Source: an uncultured Gammaproteobacteria bacterium (GTDB lineage: Bacteria; Pseudomonadota; Gammaproteobacteria; Berkiellales; Berkiellaceae). From it: a stretch of 64,000 bases of DNA. The stretch lies in the NCBI GenBank assembly GCA_902826485.1, contig CADEEZ010000001.1, positions 106,080-170,079 of the forward strand, in the 5' to 3' direction. Below, one piece after another: positions 63,999 to 64,000 of this stretch. How positions within the stretch are numbered: the stretch's first letter is position 1; every line of letters begins with the position of its first letter. The notes under the pieces were generated by a model, which did no database searches, had not been told where the DNA came from, and saw only the letters and a program-made list of their open reading frames with translations. The position numbers and the translations under genes were made by a program.

Positions 63999-64000
63999 TA

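Overview
The window is AT-rich, densely coded DNA from a gammaproteobacterium. The thrS-infC-rpmI-rplT-pheS-pheT-ihfA order, the AUU-started infC, the FadE/FadI/FadJ set, the 180-kDa NAD-glutamate dehydrogenase and the PrkA-YeaH-SpoVR operon all fit that class. Eukaryotic-like kinases, a protein close to the spectinomycin kinase APH(9) known from Legionella pneumophila, a protein with a nuclear-localisation-like N-terminus and several large lysine-rich orphan proteins point to an intracellular, host-associated member of the Legionellales/Coxiella/Berkiella group. That placement is inference; no rRNA is present to test it.

Layout. 1-5.5 kb: translation operon (3' end of thrS, infC, rpmI, rplT, terminator, pheS, pheT, ihfA) and tRNA-Pro(GGG). 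5.5-14.1 kb: an accessory block after the tRNA with a protein kinase-like gene, an APH(9)-like gene, small secreted or membrane proteins on the minus strand (including a 26-residue membrane protein), and a 1292-residue protein fusing helical repeats, a serine hydrolase and a Ser/Thr kinase. 14.2-26.8 kb: patatin lipoprotein under a Fur-box promoter, degenerate receiver protein, periplasmic binding protein, MFS transporter, rhomboid protease, a Tus-like protein, a REC-GGDEF diguanylate cyclase, a DUF2797-like protein and orphan proteins. 26.8-35.4 kb: spoVR-yeaH-prkA, then pepN-hemH. 35.4-39.7 kb: exported hydrolase, a broken copy of part of hemH, an inverted-repeat element, a cupin, a candidate Cys-His-Asp effector and an M48 lipoprotein protease. 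39.8-49.6 kb: NAD-GDH, pyrD, orphan ParA, Slt and a LexA homologue that has lost its autocleavage residues. 49.7-57.8 kb: nuclease-like protein, acidic small protein and fadE-fadI-fadJ. 58-64 kb: a broken FadL-type gene, a TetR regulator, an intact FadL-type gene, L,D-transpeptidase, nagZ and two tandem palindromic repeats at the edge.

How the parts fit. FadL-type porins and the fadE-fadI-fadJ genes form a fatty-acid uptake and beta-oxidation set, probably controlled by the TetR gene and by palindromic operators seen upstream. NAD-GDH would feed amino-acid carbon into the TCA cycle. The unusual parts are the LexA that is predicted not to cleave itself, the Tus-like protein with a Ter-like core just upstream, PheT without its tRNA-binding B2 domain, the hydrolase-kinase fusion, and a 26-bp motif shared upstream of two candidate effector genes. 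All homology statements come from reading the sequences by eye; no search was run.
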